Source: Antedon mediterranea
Lineage: Eukaryota > Echinodermata > Crinoidea > Comatulida > Antedonidae
Length of the DNA: 64,000 nt
Assembly (NCBI RefSeq): GCF_964355755.1
Contig: NC_092670.1
Location: 30,119,795-30,183,794 of the forward strand
Direction of reading: 5' to 3'
Part shown: piece after piece, positions 60,966 through 64,000 of the stretch
Position numbering within the stretch: position 1 is the stretch's first letter
Layout of the letters: each line of letters opens with the position of its first letter
Notes under the pieces: model-generated
Database searches by the model: none
Seen by the model: only the letters and a program-made list of their open reading frames with translations
What the model was told of the DNA's origin: nothing
Translations under genes and position numbers: made by a program

Positions 60966-63716
60966 CTATTTTGAAAACATATCAGAATCATGAAAACTGT
61001 TAGACCAGATTTCTTCAATGGCCTGCCTTGAAGTAAGGCCTTCTCTCTCATATTTGTCATCCTCTATCAACTGATCTAATTCTTCCTTATGTTTCCTGTG
61101 AAAGAACCCAACCTGTGAAGAATACAGACAACCCTAGTATTAAATACAATTATACATACAATCTATAAGTTTAAAAATTACCTATTATAAAAATTTAGAA
61201 AAGTAAATATAAATCATTTCTTTTATACAGTATGTAAACAAGTGTGTTTACATAATAATACACTAATATGTTGAGGGAGTATTATCTCAATTGGCTACAT
61301 ATAATATATAATATAAAAAATTAATCTGTGACTCTGACAGAGTGTTCTAGATGGCATATAATAAATAAATGCCGATTCAAAATATGCGGGCCTTTGAGTT
61401 GTTAATGAAGGCTTGTTTGACCATTCCAACATTATGATCCTGGTTTTATACTACCTTAAATTCACACTACAATATTTATTTTGTATAGAAGGGGAGGGAT
61501 GTTTGTAGGCTGTGCCTAGTTTGACCAAAAAGTGTGATGTGCCCAAATTATGGTAGTGATTTAACATAATCATGTCCATATAGAGGTACAAAACATTTTC
61601 TTTTTCACATAAAGTTTCATAGAGTAGACAGAGTTTTAGATTATTCTCTAATCTTTTATCCGAGTTCATGTGTGCCCAATTAATCATAGTGGTAGAGAAC
61701 CATAATTATAGTCCATATGGTAGGTGTGAGAATTTACTTCAAAACTTACCTTTCTCAGAATAAAAACAATTAAAATAAGACTAATCAAGCCAACTAGAAC
61801 ACTACTGATTATAATCCAGAATGGAAGTTTGGTATCACCAGTCACAGCTTCTTCAGTGTACACAGTAGTGCTAACCTGCAATGAAAAATAATCCATGATC
61901 GGTTTGGAATAAGATTTGGGAAGCACAGACCTCAGTCTTCAGATAAATGTTGGAGTTTCCTGTCTCACTCTAAGATTCATTTATTAGGTTATATGCATTA
62001 ATGCATATAACCTCTTGATTCTGTCAAAATCTTTATTTATTTATTTATTTATTCTTTCCTTAGCACTATTTTGTCCGTGAATTATCTTGGCATCAGTTTC
62101 ATCTAGCTAAGTCAACTTTTCAGATTTTACGAAATCACGTTTGTAATCATATCTTCACAAGCATGAATCACAATTAAACAAAATTTGGTACTCATAAATT
62201 TCAGGTCATATTTCATCATATGGCAATACAATTACGTGCGTAGCGCATATAACGCTTGCGTACGCGCGCTTAAAATGTTCAAAATTGTCAAAATTTATTT
62301 TCGATTTTTATGGCAATTTCCATGAGTGCGTCGATTTTTGCACGCGCACTGCTCGTTAAACGTTAATGCGCACTCTTTTTGCCCGATTTCTGTTTTACAA
62401 TCTTTCTTTAATAATATCATCATATTTGATTCACGTTTCAACTCGAAATTGCGTTATACGAGCACGTCAAAAGTGACTGGCTACGCACGTATAAGTTAAC
62501 AAAATGGTGAAAATATACTAAATTTAAAATTAATATATATCGTCAGAATGCAGGGGAACACCTATTTTTTATTTCATTTTGTTGAAGTTTATGTTTCATA
62601 TGTATGATTTATTATCAAATTAAGAGAACAAAAGTTGATTAAGTCATCATTAATTGCATATTAAATTTTTTTTAAAATAATTTCGACAATCAAACAAATT
62701 ATGACATTTTCTTAGGCCAAAATAACAAACTTAACATTAACTTTCTTCCTTCCAAAGTTCATATATTAAAGTTAAAAGTATATAGTTTGACAGTGCATCA
62801 TTTGTTTACATTTTAAAGATGTCATCATAGTAAAAAATTATAATTCATTGCGGTATGTAATAATCTATTTGCACCAAACTGGTTACTGCATAGTAAATAC
62901 ACGGAGGAATTTTTCTACAACTTTTAGTCAGTTGTGTATGGCTCGATGGTCTGTGCTCGTGTCTATGGCATTCAAGGTAACGAGATCGAGTCTCACCTTG
63001 GGAAACGAAATAAGATTTTTTTTTTATTATCCGTATTGTTTGTTAAAATTTATTTCTTAGTGTATAGATTATACACATGATTTATAATGAAATCTAGATA
63101 AAAATTAACTTATGTCTTTATTATTATGTAACAACAAATGTGGTTTATGACATTATACGCATATGGATCTTTGATCGGATTGTGATACCGGCTATGGTGG
63201 TCACGTTAGCAAGGCCAGGTCCTATCATATATTATAAATAATTAAAGATTCTGAGAAAATCAATCAATCAATATATCTTTTAAAAATCAATTATCTTTAT
63301 TTAAATCAATGCATATAACCTATAATTCGTCATAGTGACGAATTAAATCTAGTTCGATATTGTTTTGGATATACGAAAAACAAAAGCAAAAATTTACTTT
63401 TGGTTAAACTAAAGTTAAAAATACATTGGTGGCACATTTTTCACAATGCACATAGCCATATACGACGATTGGAAAGGGCTGGCATATTAAACGGTTCTCA
63501 TTTGTGTAAATTGGCCTTTAGGGTACATAAGAATAGTGACTAAGTTAATGAATATGATACAACACCTAATTAATGATGTCAAATGTCTTGAAGTAATAGT
63601 TGTAGACTTACTGTTGCTATATTTGGCTTATGGTTCAGTGGTTCAATATGCTGATTGAGGGCATCATCTACAAAGATCTCTGCTGTTGTCAAAATCTCTG
63701 CTAAGCCCAGATTCAA
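60966..63716 (-). CDS. Integrin alpha chain, last three exons (partial)
   Basis: Minus-strand exons: 63716-63612 (35 codons), 61875-61750 (42 codons) and 61112-60966 (48 codons plus TAG), all phase 0 with AG/GT borders. The first ends the extracellular stalk (LTTAEIFVDDAL..). The second has the membrane-proximal segment EEAVTGDTKLPFW and a 23-residue transmembrane helix ending FILRK. The third begins VGFFHRKHKEELDQ, carrying the juxtamembrane GFFxR signature that pairs with the beta chain, followed by an acidic tail ending SDMFSK. The FW-helix-KVGFFxR arrangement is diagnostic of integrin alpha subunits. The propeller and most of the stalk lie beyond the right edge. Which alpha subfamily it is cannot be decided from this piece. 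Confidence 0.92.
62035..62520 (-). repeat. Dispersed repeat, second copy
   Basis: Reverse-oriented relative of 48440-49090, sharing words such as 'atacgagcacgtcaaaagtg' and 'tcatatggcaatacaattac'. It starts with a TTTA microsatellite. Confidence 0.7.
62935..63005 (+). repeat. tRNA-like sequence (SINE-like)
   Basis: An A-box match TGGCTCGATGG and a B-box match AGATCGAGTCTC lie about 35 bp apart, followed by a T-rich tract. There are no pairing acceptor arms, so it is a tRNA-derived repeat rather than a gene. Confidence 0.4.
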
Positions 63717-64000
63717 CTACAATTAAAATGTTTTTTTATTAAGTTAGTGTAAGTAAAATCAAATTATCTGATCAGATATATCAGGTTGTTGTTCGTCTTT
63801 TTTTATCATAAATTTCACAATGAATAAGAAAATGGCAGGGGCAAAGGGTATGACACATGAAACAAAAAGTTTGCTCCTTGGTTGTATTCTGACTTAAACT
63901 GATTACAAACTGATGACAATAACTTTATTCCTTTTGAGTTGATTTTGAGATAAAATTCATTATGTAATTAAAAAAAGCATTACTTAATTTGTCTGCCTAA
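63717..64000 (-). other. Intron of the integrin gene, right edge
   Basis: No further integrin exon is seen between the acceptor at 63717-63718 and the end of the window. Confidence 0.5.

Larger units (their letters stand above)
61986..63321. mobile_element. Possible insertion in integrin intron with AGGTTATATGCATT ends
   Basis: AGGTTATATGCATT at 61987 and its inverse AATGCATATAACCT at about 63308 could be terminal repeats; the left end is also immediately palindromic. Inside lie the dispersed repeat 62035-62520 and a tRNA-like segment. No target duplication was established. Confidence 0.4.

Overview
This is a low-GC, intron-rich metazoan genomic window. The 60-75 nt LRR exons, the integrin alpha chain, the dense mix of Penelope-like, LINE, Ty3/gypsy and BEL/Pao relics, and the recurrent taggccta motif together suggest a marine invertebrate deuterostome, with an echinoderm as the best guess. 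There is no bacterial-style gene organisation. Almost all open reading frames over 60 codons are antisense shadows or pieces of transposons. I found three host genes, all split into many exons.

Host genes. (1) Gene A is the 3' part of a leucine-rich-repeat, cysteine-rich, multipass membrane protein gene (+ strand, 1274..12466, 8 exons visible). (2) Gene B is a complete paralogue (+, 15805..38679, 19 exons, 1098 codons before the stop). It has a signal peptide, an LRR N-terminal cap, about 16 LRRs, a cysteine-rich module, 7-9 membrane segments and a short cytoplasmic tail. Exon boundaries and phases of A and B match one for one. (3) The 3' end of an integrin alpha-chain gene lies on the minus strand (63716..60966), with a membrane-proximal exon, a transmembrane exon and a GFFxR cytoplasmic-tail exon.

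Layout. 1-12.8 kb: gene A, with introns swollen by three inverted-repeat elements (1.9-4.3, 6.0-8.9 and 9.4-10.2 kb) and small MITEs. 12.8-15.7 kb: spacer with a 238-bp tandem duplication. 15.8-38.7 kb: gene B. Its introns hold an internally inverted LINE and a Penelope relic (21.7-24.3 kb), a 0.93-kb MITE (25.0 kb), a 44-bp minisatellite (26.4 kb) and a 6.9-kb TA-flanked inverted-repeat element with tandem arrays at both ends (27.9-34.8 kb). 38.7-41.4 kb: a deleted Ty3/gypsy element inserted 49 bp past gene B's stop. 41.4-59 kb: a transposon-rich region without host genes. It contains a tRNA-like repeat between inverted arms, a G-rich minisatellite, a foldback element with a perfect 10-bp target duplication, several LINE pieces, a nearly full-length Penelope-like element with GIY-YIG domain, TTAA-flanked MITEs, a tiny LTR element, and gypsy and BEL/Pao fragments. 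59-64 kb: the integrin gene, with tandem arrays in its probable 3' UTR and a repeat shared with 48.5 kb.

The biology most worth following is the tandem LRR-multipass receptor pair. The two copies share a stretch of about 0.9 kb that is far more alike than its surroundings, as expected from gene conversion. All exon calls come from reading splice sites, phase and paralogue agreement by eye. No alignment or database search was run.
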